Source of the DNA: CALUTH01 sp964452495
GTDB taxonomy: Bacteria > Cyanobacteriota > Vampirovibrionia > Gastranaerophilales > Gastranaerophilaceae
Direction of reading: 5' to 3'
NCBI GenBank assembly: GCA_964452495.1
Contig: CAYVMC010000007.1
Location: 1 to 64,000 of the forward strand
DNA length: 64,000 bases
A model generated the notes under the pieces. It made no database searches and was not told the DNA's origin. It was given only the letters and a program-made list of their open reading frames with translations. Position 1 is the first letter of the stretch. Each line of letters starts with the position of its first letter. Position numbers and translations under genes: made by a program. This document shows positions 42,671-51,383 of the stretch, piece by piece.

Positions 42671-43040
42671 AATCCTTCCCAAATACAGGCTGAAAAGCCA
42701 TCCTGCCAAATTTAATTACACAACAAAAATCTGCATGTGTCAAATATATTAACATTCTGTAATCTGCCGATTCAGGATTAGAACGAATTTTTGCACTTTA
42801 AACAGACCATATTGTAAATTATTAGATTAAAAAATAAACTGGCTATTTGCTATGGAGAAATATTTTAAAATTCTATTGCCCTCATTACCTGCACCTGCAA
42901 ATAGAGAAAACTGTTAGACAAAAAAACAAGTATTAAACACTGTATTCTCTGCATGTAGAAATAAATGCACTCAAAAATCACACTTTCCGGTAATTTAACT
43001 TTTTATAAATCATCTACACTTAATATAAAAGGAGAGAATT
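42671..43040. other. Divergent intergenic region between smc and the HdeD-like gene
   Basis: This 370-nt AT-rich stretch must hold promoters for both directions. I find the smc ribosome site at the left edge and the AAAAGGAGAGAATT ribosome site of the 43041 gene at the right edge, but no unambiguous -35/-10 pair. It contains no tRNA, strong stem or gene remnant that I can detect. Confidence 0.4.
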
Positions 43041-43574
43041 ATGTTAGAGAGAAGGTTTCTAAACTTTGTCGGTATGGATGGAGTTTTTATGATTATCCTC
43101 GGAATAATAATGCTTATTCTGCCTAAAATCACAAGTATGGCAATTGCAGCAGTTCTTGCCGTTATTCTTGCAGCATACGGATTATACAGAATCGTTAATT
43201 CTATTATGGAGAGAAAGTATATACGGCATGTATTCCTAAATATTACTATCGGTATTTTACTCTTACTATCCGGAATTTTTCTGTTCTTTTATCCAATGTT
43301 TAATCTACTCATCATAACATCAACAATAGGGGTTTATTTTATACTGGAAAGTATTGCATCAACCGCATTTGCATTTGAAACAAGAGGACTTGTAAATATG
43401 TGGTGGATGAATTTAATATCAAGTATTCTGCAGTTCCTATTAGGTTTCATTATAATTATAGGACTTCCGCAAACAGCACTCTGGACTGTCGGAATATTAC
43501 TCGGCATAAGCTTGCTCGTAACAGGAATGTCCATGCTTACAGTATTTATGGCAACTAAATTTGCACGAATTTAA
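43041..43574 (+). CDS. HdeD-like (DUF308) membrane protein
   Basis: The 177-residue protein has six hydrophobic helices in three hairpins, with the repeated pattern G-I-I-[ML]-L-I-L-P (LGIIMLILPKITSMAIAAVLAV; GIFLFFYPMFNLLIITSTIG; GFIIIIGLPQTALWTVGILLGIS), which defines the DUF308/HdeD family. E. coli HdeD aids acid resistance at high cell density; here the role is not known. AAGGAGAGAATT precedes the ATG. A rhodanese-like gene follows 11 nt later. Confidence 0.9.
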   Translation: MLERRFLNFVGMDGVFMIILGIIMLILPKITSMAIAAVLAVILAAYGLYRIVNSIMERKYIRHVFLNITIGILLLLSGIFLFFYPMFNLLIITSTIGVYFILESIASTAFAFETRGLVNMWWMNLISSILQFLLGFIIIIGLPQTALWTVGILLGISLLVTGMSMLTVFMATKFARI

Positions 43575-43585
43575 GGAGGTTAAAA

Positions 43586-43975
43586 ATGGAAAATAAATAC
43601 AATGAATATAGAAATGACACAGAAAAAGCTTTAAAATACTTTTCTAAAATACTCGCATATACAGTAAGTCCTTATGACTTAAAAGAAACAATGGAAAAAA
43701 CCGGAGCAAGATTGGTAGATGTGAGAAAAAGAGAAGATTACGAAAAAGGACATATTCCAAATGCAATTTCAATCCCCTATGATGAAATAGATTCGAAACT
43801 AGACTCTCTGGACAGAGATATTCCTACAATAGTAAGCTGTTACAATGCAACATGCCTTTTAGGAGCAAAAGCTGCCATTAAATTTGCTAAACACAACTTC
43901 CCTGTAATGGCTCTGCTGGGTGGATATAAGACCTGGACAGAAGATTTGCACTATGCTGTTACACAGGAAGAATAA
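43586..43975 (+). CDS. Rhodanese-domain protein
   Basis: The 129-residue single rhodanese domain has the entry motif RLVDVRKREDYEKGHIPNAISIPYDEI, a possible catalytic cysteine C85 in SCYNATCLLG, and LLGGYKTWTED near the end. Rhodaneses transfer sulfane sulfur or sense thiols. The active-site loop is a variant (CYNATC, with C90 as a second Cys) and lacks the usual final Arg. There is no signal peptide. AAGGAGG precedes the ATG, and it forms an operon with the HdeD-like protein, ended by a strong terminator. Confidence 0.92.
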   Translation: MENKYNEYRNDTEKALKYFSKILAYTVSPYDLKETMEKTGARLVDVRKREDYEKGHIPNAISIPYDEIDSKLDSLDRDIPTIVSCYNATCLLGAKAAIKFAKHNFPVMALLGGYKTWTEDLHYAVTQEE

Positions 43976-43987
43976 AATTCATATTCA

Positions 43988-44021
43988 AACACACCCGCTT
44001 ATGTTTTACAGCGGGTGTGTT
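43988..44021 (+). terminator. Terminator of the HdeD-rhodanese operon
   Basis: AACACACCCGCT (43988-43999) pairs with AGCGGGTGTGTT (44010-44021), 12 bp with a 10-nt loop, 13 nt past the stop. The T run is short. Confidence 0.85.
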
Positions 44022-44326
44022 GTACAAATTGTTCATAACCGGCCTTTTCCATTCAATCTCCCCTAATAAAAAGAAAAGCTATGCACTTATATTGTCCATA
44101 GCTGTTGATTAGGGATATGTGTATCGTCGTTTTTTTTAAGGAGTATAGTTATATACTATCAATATAAGTCCGATATAAAATCATACGTTTTTACGATTTT
44201 TCTAATAAATTTCATGATTTTAATACTTAAAATTTACACCCGTATACTATTCATGCCAAAAGCCTTGAAATAAACAGTTTTTAAAATATAATCATAAAGA
44301 TAAAAATGAAGAAAAGGACAGAAAAA
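44022..44326. other. Intergenic region upstream of the TIGR04076 gene
   Basis: This stretch of about 305 nt is AT-rich. TATAAT at 44287-44292 is a likely -10 box for the next gene. AGCTATG (44077-44083) and CATAGCT (44097-44103) form a weak 7-bp stem. I see no tRNA or coding remnant. Confidence 0.4.
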
Positions 44327-44674
44327 ATGATGAAAAAGTGTAAAATAACTGTTTTAAGAAAAATGTTTATACAAGACTTAGCAAAAGAGTATGGCATTGA
44401 AGGGTTAACGGCATGCCCCATGCTAAGAGAAGGTCAAGTATTTTACGCAGATTATGCAAAACCCGAGGGGTTTTGTGATGAAGCATGGAAAGCTATTTAT
44501 CAATATGTATTTGCACTGTCACATGGTGCTGAAAAAGATGTATTCTACTATGGTGACTGGATTAAAACACCTGGAGTTGCAATTTGTACCTGTAACGACG
44601 GCTTAAGACCGGTTATTTTCAAAATCGAGGCAACAGAGGAAGAGTCTGTAATTGATTATACACCGGTTAAATAA
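44327..44674 (+). CDS. TIGR04076 family protein
   Basis: The 115-residue protein follows the TIGR04076 pattern from memory: KCKITVLRKMFIQDLAKEY, then CPMLREGQVFYADYAKPEGFCDEAW with an aromatic pocket, and a C-terminal CTCNDGLRPVIFKIEA. The conserved Cys residues suggest metal or thiol chemistry, but no function is known. I start at 44327 (ATGATG, AAGGA upstream); an ATG at 44306 is possible. Its stop overlaps the convergent feoB stop region by 8 nt, so the two genes meet tail to tail. Confidence 0.85.
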   Translation: MMKKCKITVLRKMFIQDLAKEYGIEGLTACPMLREGQVFYADYAKPEGFCDEAWKAIYQYVFALSHGAEKDVFYYGDWIKTPGVAICTCNDGLRPVIFKIEATEEESVIDYTPVK

Positions 44675-47030
44675 TCATACATCCGACAATATAAACAATA
44701 TAAGCAACAAGCCATGCCGCAGCGCATTGAAAAAGAACTACTAGTATTGCGTATTTTCTGCCAAGCTCCTTTCTGACAGTTGCAATAGCTGCAACGCATG
44801 GAGTATAAAGAAGTGAAAATACGAGAAACACAAATGCCGTTAATTGAGTAAACAATTCAGGCAGACGGTCTACATCACCTCCAAGAAGTACGGTTAAAGT
44901 ACTAACCACACTTTCTTTTGCAGTAAATCCGGTAATAAAAGCAGTCGATATTCTCCAATCGGAAATACCCAGCGGTTTAAATATTGGAACCATAATGTTA
45001 CCTAGCCATGCCAGTAAGCTGTCTGCGGAATCAGTAACAAGATTGAGGCGCGAATCAAAAGTTTGCAAAAACCAAATTACAATGGTCGCAGCAAATATTA
45101 TGGTAAATGCTCGAGTAACAAAGTCTTTCGATTTGACATAAATAAGCCTGAAAATATTTTGCGGACTTGGAATTCTATAATTAGGAAGTTCCATAACAAA
45201 CGGCACAGGTTGACCTTTAAATACAAAAATTTTTAAAATAAATGCAAAAATTATTCCAACAACAATACCGAGAAAATATAAACTTATAATAACCAGTGCC
45301 TGATTTTGTGTAAAAAATGCAGCAGTAAATAATGCATAAATAGGAAGTTTCGCAGAACAACTCATAAACGGAGTCAATAATATTGTTAATTTTCTGTCAC
45401 GTTCCGAAGGCAGTGTCCTTGTCGCCATAATGGCAGGCACAGAACAACCAAACCCGATAAGCATAGGAACAAAACTCCGCCCAGACAATCCTATTTTTCT
45501 AAGCAGTTTATCCATAATAAATGCAACACGTGCCATATATCCTGTATCTTCAAGTATTGACAGGAAGAAGAACAAAACAATAATAACAGGAAGAAAACTT
45601 AGTACACTGCCAACTCCGGCAAAAATTCCGTCAATAATAAGTGATCGAAACACCGGATTTAGACCATAAACTACCAGTACTCTATTTGCCAAATCTGTCA
45701 CATATTCTATAACGCATTCCATTCCATCAGAAAGAAGAATTCCAAAATGCCCGAATGTAATGTAAAATATTAAAGCCATAATAATTAAAAATGCAGGAAT
45801 TGCAGTATATTTACCGGTCAGAATTCTATCTGCTTTAAAAGTAATCATTTCCCCAATAGACTCGACCGGCTTCAGAATATAATCATCGCACAAACGTTCA
45901 ATAAACGAAAAACGCATATCCGCAAGAGCAGCTCCTCTATCCAGCCCTCGCTCCTGCTCCATTTCGGAAATTATTTGTTCACAAATTTTATAATCCCCTT
46001 CATCTATTGAAAGTGCATTTTTTATAAGAGTATCGCCTTCGGTTAATTTTGTTGCAGCAAAACGAACAGGTATACCAGCAGCCTGCGCATGATCTTCAAT
46101 AAGATGACATATTGAATGAATACAACGATGAACAGCCCCCTCATTTTCCTCATCACAAAAATCAAGCTTAAGTGGAGATTCACAGTAATTTGCTACATTT
46201 ATTGCATGCTCCGTCAATTCTTCAATCCCTTCATTTTTCAATGCAGAAATCGGAATGACAGGAACACCCAATGCAGCCTCAAGACCATTTACATCAACAA
46301 ACCCGCCGTTGCTTTCTACTTCATCCATCATATTGAGAGCTATAACCATAGGTACATTTAGTTCTATTAACTGCATAGTAAGGTACAGGTTACGTTCGAT
46401 ATTTGCAGCATCAATAATATTTATAATTCCGTCAGGTCTATCGTATAAGATAAAATTCCTTGTAACAATTTCCTCATTACTGTAAGGAGAGAGCGAATAA
46501 ATACCCGGTAAATCAGTTATCGTAATATCCTGATTATTTTTCAGATGCCCTTCTATCTTATCAACAGTTACTCCTGGGAAGTTCCCAACACGCTGGTTTG
46601 AAGCGGTTAATTGATTAAACAGGGTTGTTTTTCCGCTGTTTGGATTACCTGCAAGTGCAAACTTAATCTTTGTTTTTAAGGGTTGCTGCCCTCTATGCCT
46701 CTCTTGTTGAAGTGTATTTTCTCCAATTCTTGAATGTTCTATGTCCCTGAACTCTTTTTTTCTTAAAGGACAATCATGAGCATTATGAATATTCTTAATA
46801 CTAATTTTAGCAGCATCCTCTTTTCTAAGAGTCAGTGTATATCCACGAAGCCTAAATTCCATAGGATTACCAAGCGGTGCAGTTTTTATGAGTGTAACTT
46901 CAACACCGGGAGTAAGCCCCATATCAAGTATATGCTGTTTTAATGCTTTATCCTCACAATTTATTGAGGCAATTACTGCATCCTTACCAATACCGAGTTT
47001 ATCTAAACTAGTTTGAGTATTAATATTCAC
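44667..47030 (-). CDS. feoB: Ferrous iron transporter, FeoA-FeoB fusion
   Basis: The 787-residue protein joins an N-terminal FeoA SH3-like domain (residues 1-80, KQHILDMGLTPGVEVTLI) to FeoB. The FeoB G domain has G1 AGNPNSGKTTLFN, G3 DLPGIYSLSPYSNEE and G4 NMMD, then the membrane channel with gate-type motifs (FLPVIIVLFFFLSILEDTGYMARVAF, GFGCSVPAIMATRTL) that move Fe2+ across the inner membrane. FeoA is normally a separate gene; fusion occurs in several lineages. The start is GTG with AAGG upstream. Fe2+ uptake fits an anoxic habitat. No Fur box is recognised. Confidence 0.96.
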   Translation of the reverse strand: MNINTQTSLDKLGIGKDAVIASINCEDKALKQHILDMGLTPGVEVTLIKTAPLGNPMEFRLRGYTLTLRKEDAAKISIKNIHNAHDCPLRKKEFRDIEHSRIGENTLQQERHRGQQPLKTKIKFALAGNPNSGKTTLFNQLTASNQRVGNFPGVTVDKIEGHLKNNQDITITDLPGIYSLSPYSNEEIVTRNFILYDRPDGIINIIDAANIERNLYLTMQLIELNVPMVIALNMMDEVESNGGFVDVNGLEAALGVPVIPISALKNEGIEELTEHAINVANYCESPLKLDFCDEENEGAVHRCIHSICHLIEDHAQAAGIPVRFAATKLTEGDTLIKNALSIDEGDYKICEQIISEMEQERGLDRGAALADMRFSFIERLCDDYILKPVESIGEMITFKADRILTGKYTAIPAFLIIMALIFYITFGHFGILLSDGMECVIEYVTDLANRVLVVYGLNPVFRSLIIDGIFAGVGSVLSFLPVIIVLFFFLSILEDTGYMARVAFIMDKLLRKIGLSGRSFVPMLIGFGCSVPAIMATRTLPSERDRKLTILLTPFMSCSAKLPIYALFTAAFFTQNQALVIISLYFLGIVVGIIFAFILKIFVFKGQPVPFVMELPNYRIPSPQNIFRLIYVKSKDFVTRAFTIIFAATIVIWFLQTFDSRLNLVTDSADSLLAWLGNIMVPIFKPLGISDWRISTAFITGFTAKESVVSTLTVLLGGDVDRLPELFTQLTAFVFLVFSLLYTPCVAAIATVRKELGRKYAILVVLFQCAAAWLVAYIVYIVGCMII

Positions 47031-47107
47031 AAAAAACCTTCAATGTTTTTAACAATCATATTCTACTACAAAACAAGAAGACTTTTCACTTTACAAGAAG
47101 AAAAACA

Positions 47108-47656
47108 TTAAACAACAATATATCCATTTATAGCTTTACTTCTTTCGTTCTCCTTTAGAAAGTGAGTAAGATATTTTTCAATAGTTTCTTTAACACTCGT
47201 ATTAAGTTCTTTATCTTTGCCATTTACTACATCATATCTTTTAGTAAGAGCTGAACCATGACAAGTTTTCTTTAACCGTTCTAAACGAATACTATCAGTA
47301 ATATTTTTATCTATAAGTATTTTGTCTATAGTTGTATCCTTTTCAAGTTCAAGCATAAAACCGTTAGAACGGCTATTAGCCATTGGCCTTAATGTAATCT
47401 TTCCATCCCTGAGCGATTCTGTAATAAAACGAGGTTCTTCAAAATATCTGCCTTTCTTTTTTGCCTTAGCCCTTGCTTCATTTATCAAAATACGTGTTTG
47501 AGAAATCAAGTCTGATACCCTCTTATCAAGCTTAGCAGCGTTCTGCAACTCTTGTCGTAATTCAGCAACCGTTACATGTTGAGATTTAAATGAAGGTTGG
47601 TAAGAATATTTTGATTGATAATTATTAGATGTAATATTTGAAGCGATTTTCAACAT
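47108..47656 (-). CDS. Unknown protein with N-terminal PSFKS tag
   Basis: The 182-residue protein begins MLKIASNITSNNYQSKYSYQ followed at once by PSFKSQHVTV (PSFKS at 21-25), the tag style also seen in proteins at 4007, 35801 and 63284. The rest is Lys/Arg-rich and helical, with no membrane segment, Cys pair or known family. A possible promoter element of the GGCAA type, 1 nt shorter in spacing, lies upstream on the minus strand near 47704. Its partner and role are unknown. Confidence 0.7.
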   Translation of the reverse strand: MLKIASNITSNNYQSKYSYQPSFKSQHVTVAELRQELQNAAKLDKRVSDLISQTRILINEARAKAKKKGRYFEEPRFITESLRDGKITLRPMANSRSNGFMLELEKDTTIDKILIDKNITDSIRLERLKKTCHGSALTKRYDVVNGKDKELNTSVKETIEKYLTHFLKENERSKAINGYIVV

Positions 47657-47856
47657 ATATTTATTCTCCTTTGCCTGTATAAAAAATGTGAATACTATTT
47701 TTTGCCATCCTTTTTACAAAAATTAACAATAATTTAATACCAGACCCACATATATTAAATAAAAACTGTAAATCCCATCCGGTCATACAATTAATACATA
47801 ACTTTCAAAATGTCAGCCAATTACCCGAAAGCAAGAAGTAAAAAGCTATTTATATA

Positions 47857-47885
47857 TAGACATTACAAATAAAAAATAGTAAGAT
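47857..47885 (+). promoter_or_regulatory. Promoter of the 47892 gene, leaderless
   Basis: TAGACA (47857-47862) and TAAGAT (47880-47885) are exactly 17 nt apart, and the ATG begins 6 nt after the -10 box. There is no Shine-Dalgarno. Confidence 0.62.
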
Positions 47886-47891
47886 AAGCTT

Positions 47892-49694
47892 ATGTATATC
47901 AAAAATATATGTTCAGGAATACTAACCAAAAGGATTAAAATATGTTCCATAATATTAATTTTATGGCTATCATTATTAATGGTTTATTTTCTAATAAATA
48001 AAACCTCTGTCACAACATTTTTTCAAACTATTACACAAGGAACTTCCTCCTTATTATTAAACAATAATCCCTATGCAACTGTATTATCTCTACTATATGT
48101 TATTATACCGCTTGTTCTGATTGTATATATAATAATAAATCTTATAAAACGACAAAATTCACTAAAAAAATTCAAACAGCCATTTAATATAAAAGCAATA
48201 AAATTCACAGATAATTTAATCTTTTTTAATTTCTTTAGTCCAAAATACAATTTTTCTTGTAAATATTCGGATATAGAAAAACTACACACAGTAATAATTA
48301 TAGAAAAAAGACCTACCCCCACCAAATACCGGATTAAAGAAATTGTCCTGCATTTCACCGCCCTTAATGGCAAAACTTTTACCATAAAAAATGATGGAGG
48401 TTTTCTGCCGGAACAATTTTTGTACAGAATTATAGACTGTGCAAGACAAATTAAAGATTTTTCATACAGCCTTAGTGGTGAATACATAAGTTCAAATTTA
48501 GATAACAAAATACAACGTTATAAATCAAATACACACAAAACATCTGATAAACTATTAACTATTTTAACAATAATTTCAATTGCCGGTTTCTTAGCGGGTA
48601 TTTGTACGCTAATAATATTTAAAAATCTCGTAATTGAAGAACTAAAAAATAACCAGTACACATACCTTATAATAATGGTTTTAATATCCATGCTGCCATT
48701 TATTTCGGATATTATTCTTCCAGCTTTTGCATATAAAGATAAGAAAAAAGAATTTGTATTATTTAAAATTATTATAATCACTGTCTGTTTCTTACCATTT
48801 TTATCTATTAACTATGATAAAGATGTTCTTCAATATATAGATAACATAAAAAGCCACCTGAAAGAAGGACAAAGCATCTGCGGAAATCTTCCCAGAAACT
48901 ACAATAATCTTAGCAAAGAAGAAATTTTAAGACAAAGAGAGAAACAGGTTGAACGTTCCATATTTAACCCGCCCAATTATCAGCCAAGCGAAGAAATTTT
49001 TGGAGAAATAACAGCAAATAATAACCCGAGTTACGATAGAACAGCAGGAAATTCCGTATTAAGCAAATATATTAATAATCCCAATGTACTTATAGGAATA
49101 GACTATGCGTTCAACTTGCCTGTCGATGAAGATAAAATCCAGTTTTGTAAACAACCGGTACAAAGACTAATGCCGTCAAGTTTTACTTATTATAAAAACA
49201 AAAAACTCATTATTGCAAAATACAAAATTCATACCGGTATAATAAATTCAACAATAAATTATCAGGGGCAGAAAATTCCGTATCTAATGACACTTAACGG
49301 ACTCAATGCAAGAGATTTAGGATATGAATACGGATATGCTCTGCGTACAAGAAATATTAAAATGTTTAAGGACTCTAGCATCCAAAACAAAGTATATAAA
49401 TTTAACGACTCAATAAATATAGGTTCAACATACGGAATCCCTGACGGTTATAACACCATATCTCCAGAGCAGAAGGATTTGTATTTTACCCTGACTGGTC
49501 TTCCCGCACAGATAACACTGAAGCTGTGGAAAGAAAAACCATCCAAACGTTCAAAGAGAGCGGATTTCTATTACACAATCATCCTTGAAAATGGATATTC
49601 CAGTTATGATAATTCCGTCCCCAGAAAAAGAATATCACACCGCAGAACAACTAGACGCCCAAATATAAAAACACCCAGAAAACAGTTTCTTTAA
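47892..49694 (+). CDS. Multi-pass membrane protein of unknown function
   Basis: The 600-residue protein has two hydrophobic helices near the N-terminus (about 18-35, 64-82) followed by a soluble segment, then three more helices at about 220-310 (LLTILTIISIAGFLAGICTLIIF; YLIIMVLISMLPFISDIILPAFAY; IIITVCFLPFLSI). After these comes a long soluble domain of about 290 residues with many beta segments and a very basic, Arg-rich tail (RKRISHRRTTRRPN). The topology suggests an integral anchor carrying a large extracytoplasmic or cytoplasmic domain. No known family is recognised, and the gene stands alone. Confidence 0.75.
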   Translation: MYIKNICSGILTKRIKICSIILILWLSLLMVYFLINKTSVTTFFQTITQGTSSLLLNNNPYATVLSLLYVIIPLVLIVYIIINLIKRQNSLKKFKQPFNIKAIKFTDNLIFFNFFSPKYNFSCKYSDIEKLHTVIIIEKRPTPTKYRIKEIVLHFTALNGKTFTIKNDGGFLPEQFLYRIIDCARQIKDFSYSLSGEYISSNLDNKIQRYKSNTHKTSDKLLTILTIISIAGFLAGICTLIIFKNLVIEELKNNQYTYLIIMVLISMLPFISDIILPAFAYKDKKKEFVLFKIIIITVCFLPFLSINYDKDVLQYIDNIKSHLKEGQSICGNLPRNYNNLSKEEILRQREKQVERSIFNPPNYQPSEEIFGEITANNNPSYDRTAGNSVLSKYINNPNVLIGIDYAFNLPVDEDKIQFCKQPVQRLMPSSFTYYKNKKLIIAKYKIHTGIINSTINYQGQKIPYLMTLNGLNARDLGYEYGYALRTRNIKMFKDSSIQNKVYKFNDSINIGSTYGIPDGYNTISPEQKDLYFTLTGLPAQITLKLWKEKPSKRSKRADFYYTIILENGYSSYDNSVPRKRISHRRTTRRPNIKTPRKQFL

Positions 49695-49804
49695 AAAATG
49701 TAAAAATTTTATTATATATGTTTACTTTTTCATCCTTGTGTTATGATGATAACAGAAAATAGTTTTTATATTTGTTTCGATAATTAAAGGATGTTTGGAA
49801 TAAG

Positions 49805-50260
49805 ATGCCTCAAAACTTTTTGAAAAATAAAGTTTTATTTGCTCTGGGTGTAGGAGCTTTACTATCAAAGATTGCACAGCTTCAAATGTTTGCACAACAT
49901 AAGTTTCCAATTACACCGGAGCAGCATTATATCCTATCTATCCTCTCAGAAAACGAAGAACTCTATCAAAGACAGATTTGTGAAATCGCTTACAAAGACC
50001 GTCCCAATATAACAAGACTTATTAATATTCTTGAAACAAAAGGACTGGTAAAAAGGGTTCCGGACGTAAATAAAAGAAAAGTTTACAAAGTAATTATTAC
50101 AGAAGAAGGAAAAAAAGTTCACAACAACATAAAACAGTATATGATAGGACTTCGGGAAAAAGCGGTTAAAGATATCAAAACAGAAGATATGGAAAACTGT
50201 TTGAAAGTATTGTTACAAATGATAGACAATTTAGAGCCGATAGCAAAAATACAAATTTAA
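49805..50260 (+). CDS. MarR family transcriptional regulator
   Basis: This 151-residue protein has the MarR winged-helix arrangement: N-terminal dimer helix, the DNA-recognition region QRQICEIAYKDRPNITRLINILETKGLV, the wing VPDVNKRKVYKVIITEEG, and a C-terminal dimer helix. AAAGGATG lies upstream of the ATG. It is the first gene of an operon with EmrA- and EmrB-like genes, 18 nt apart, so it most likely represses that efflux pump and responds to its substrates. Confidence 0.93.
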   Translation: MPQNFLKNKVLFALGVGALLSKIAQLQMFAQHKFPITPEQHYILSILSENEELYQRQICEIAYKDRPNITRLINILETKGLVKRVPDVNKRKVYKVIITEEGKKVHNNIKQYMIGLREKAVKDIKTEDMENCLKVLLQMIDNLEPIAKIQI

Positions 50261-50278
50261 AAAGGAGGAAATATAATA

Positions 50279-51382
50279 ATGAGTACCCCGAATAATAGTG
50301 AGAATAATTCTAAAGACATAAGACCTCAGCAACAGAATAATGCTAATCCTCAGGAGGATACCCGCCCGAGTTATAAGAAAAAACGGGTAATTGTACCTGC
50401 AATAACTGCTGTCATATTCCTGATTGCGGGTATTTATTTTACAATCCACTCATTCTTTTACCAAGGAACAGATGATGCTTTTGTTGAAGGTCACATAATA
50501 TCCATAGCACCGCGTGTTTCAGGACCGGTAGAAGAACTCCTCATTGATGATAACCAGCCTGTTAAAAAAGGTCAATTATTAATAGTTATCGACCCTAGCG
50601 ATTATGAAACCGCACTCAAACAAAAAGAAGCAGAACTTGCACAGGCAAAAGCAAGCCTGAATATGGCAGAACAACAAATCACTCATTCAGAAGCACAATT
50701 AAAACAATCAACACAGGATATTACATCGGCAGAATCAAAACTTGATTTTGCACAAAAAGACTTTGACAGATATTCCAATATGTTCAAGGCAGGAATTGCC
50801 TCAAAACAAGATTATGATAAAAGCAAAACTGCCCTGACAGTTGCGCAATCAGAACATAAGTCCGCATTGGAACAAGAAAAAGCATCAGAATCAATGCTGC
50901 AATCTTCACAGGCAAGACGTGAAGCGACTTTAGCTGATATTCAAAGACTTGAAGCAGAGGTAGAACAGGCAAAGCTTAATCTTTCTTATACCAAAATCTA
51001 CGCGCCGCAGGACGGTCTGATTACACACAGAACGGTGGAACAGGGAAACTATGTTCAAGTTGCACAATCAATGTTTGCAATTGTACCTGAAAAAATGTGG
51101 ATAGTGGCAAACTTTAAAGAAACTCAGCTTACACACATGAAACCCGAACAATCTGTAGAAATCAAGGTTGATACATATCCTGGGAAAAAATTCAAAGGAA
51201 AAGTAGACAGCATCCAACGCTCAACCGGTGCAAAGGCAAGTCTTTTCCCTCCGGAAAATGCTGTAGGCAGCTACGTTAAAATTGTACAGCGTGTACCAGT
51301 CAAAATTGTATTTACGGAAGATATTTCTGACTACAACATAGTACCGGGAATGTCAGTAGTTCCGGAAGTAAGGGTAAGATAA
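50279..51382 (+). CDS. EmrA-like periplasmic adaptor (HlyD family)
   Basis: The 367-residue membrane-fusion protein has a single N-terminal membrane helix (about 39-57), a lipoyl half-motif (DDAFVEGHIISIAPRVSGPVEEL), a long Gln/Ala-rich alpha-helical hairpin (about 110-230), the second lipoyl half (IYAPQDGLITHRTVEQGNYV) and the beta-barrel part. It joins the MFS pump to an outer-membrane TolC channel, which is not in the window. AAAAAGGAGG precedes the ATG. The emrB-like gene starts 1 nt after its stop. Confidence 0.94.
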   Translation: MSTPNNSENNSKDIRPQQQNNANPQEDTRPSYKKKRVIVPAITAVIFLIAGIYFTIHSFFYQGTDDAFVEGHIISIAPRVSGPVEELLIDDNQPVKKGQLLIVIDPSDYETALKQKEAELAQAKASLNMAEQQITHSEAQLKQSTQDITSAESKLDFAQKDFDRYSNMFKAGIASKQDYDKSKTALTVAQSEHKSALEQEKASESMLQSSQARREATLADIQRLEAEVEQAKLNLSYTKIYAPQDGLITHRTVEQGNYVQVAQSMFAIVPEKMWIVANFKETQLTHMKPEQSVEIKVDTYPGKKFKGKVDSIQRSTGAKASLFPPENAVGSYVKIVQRVPVKIVFTEDISDYNIVPGMSVVPEVRVR

Positions 51383-51383
51383 G

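Noticed and set aside
44077..44103. Hairpin before the TIGR04076 gene
   Set aside because: Only 7 bp with a 13-nt loop and no T run; expected by chance in such AT-rich spacer.
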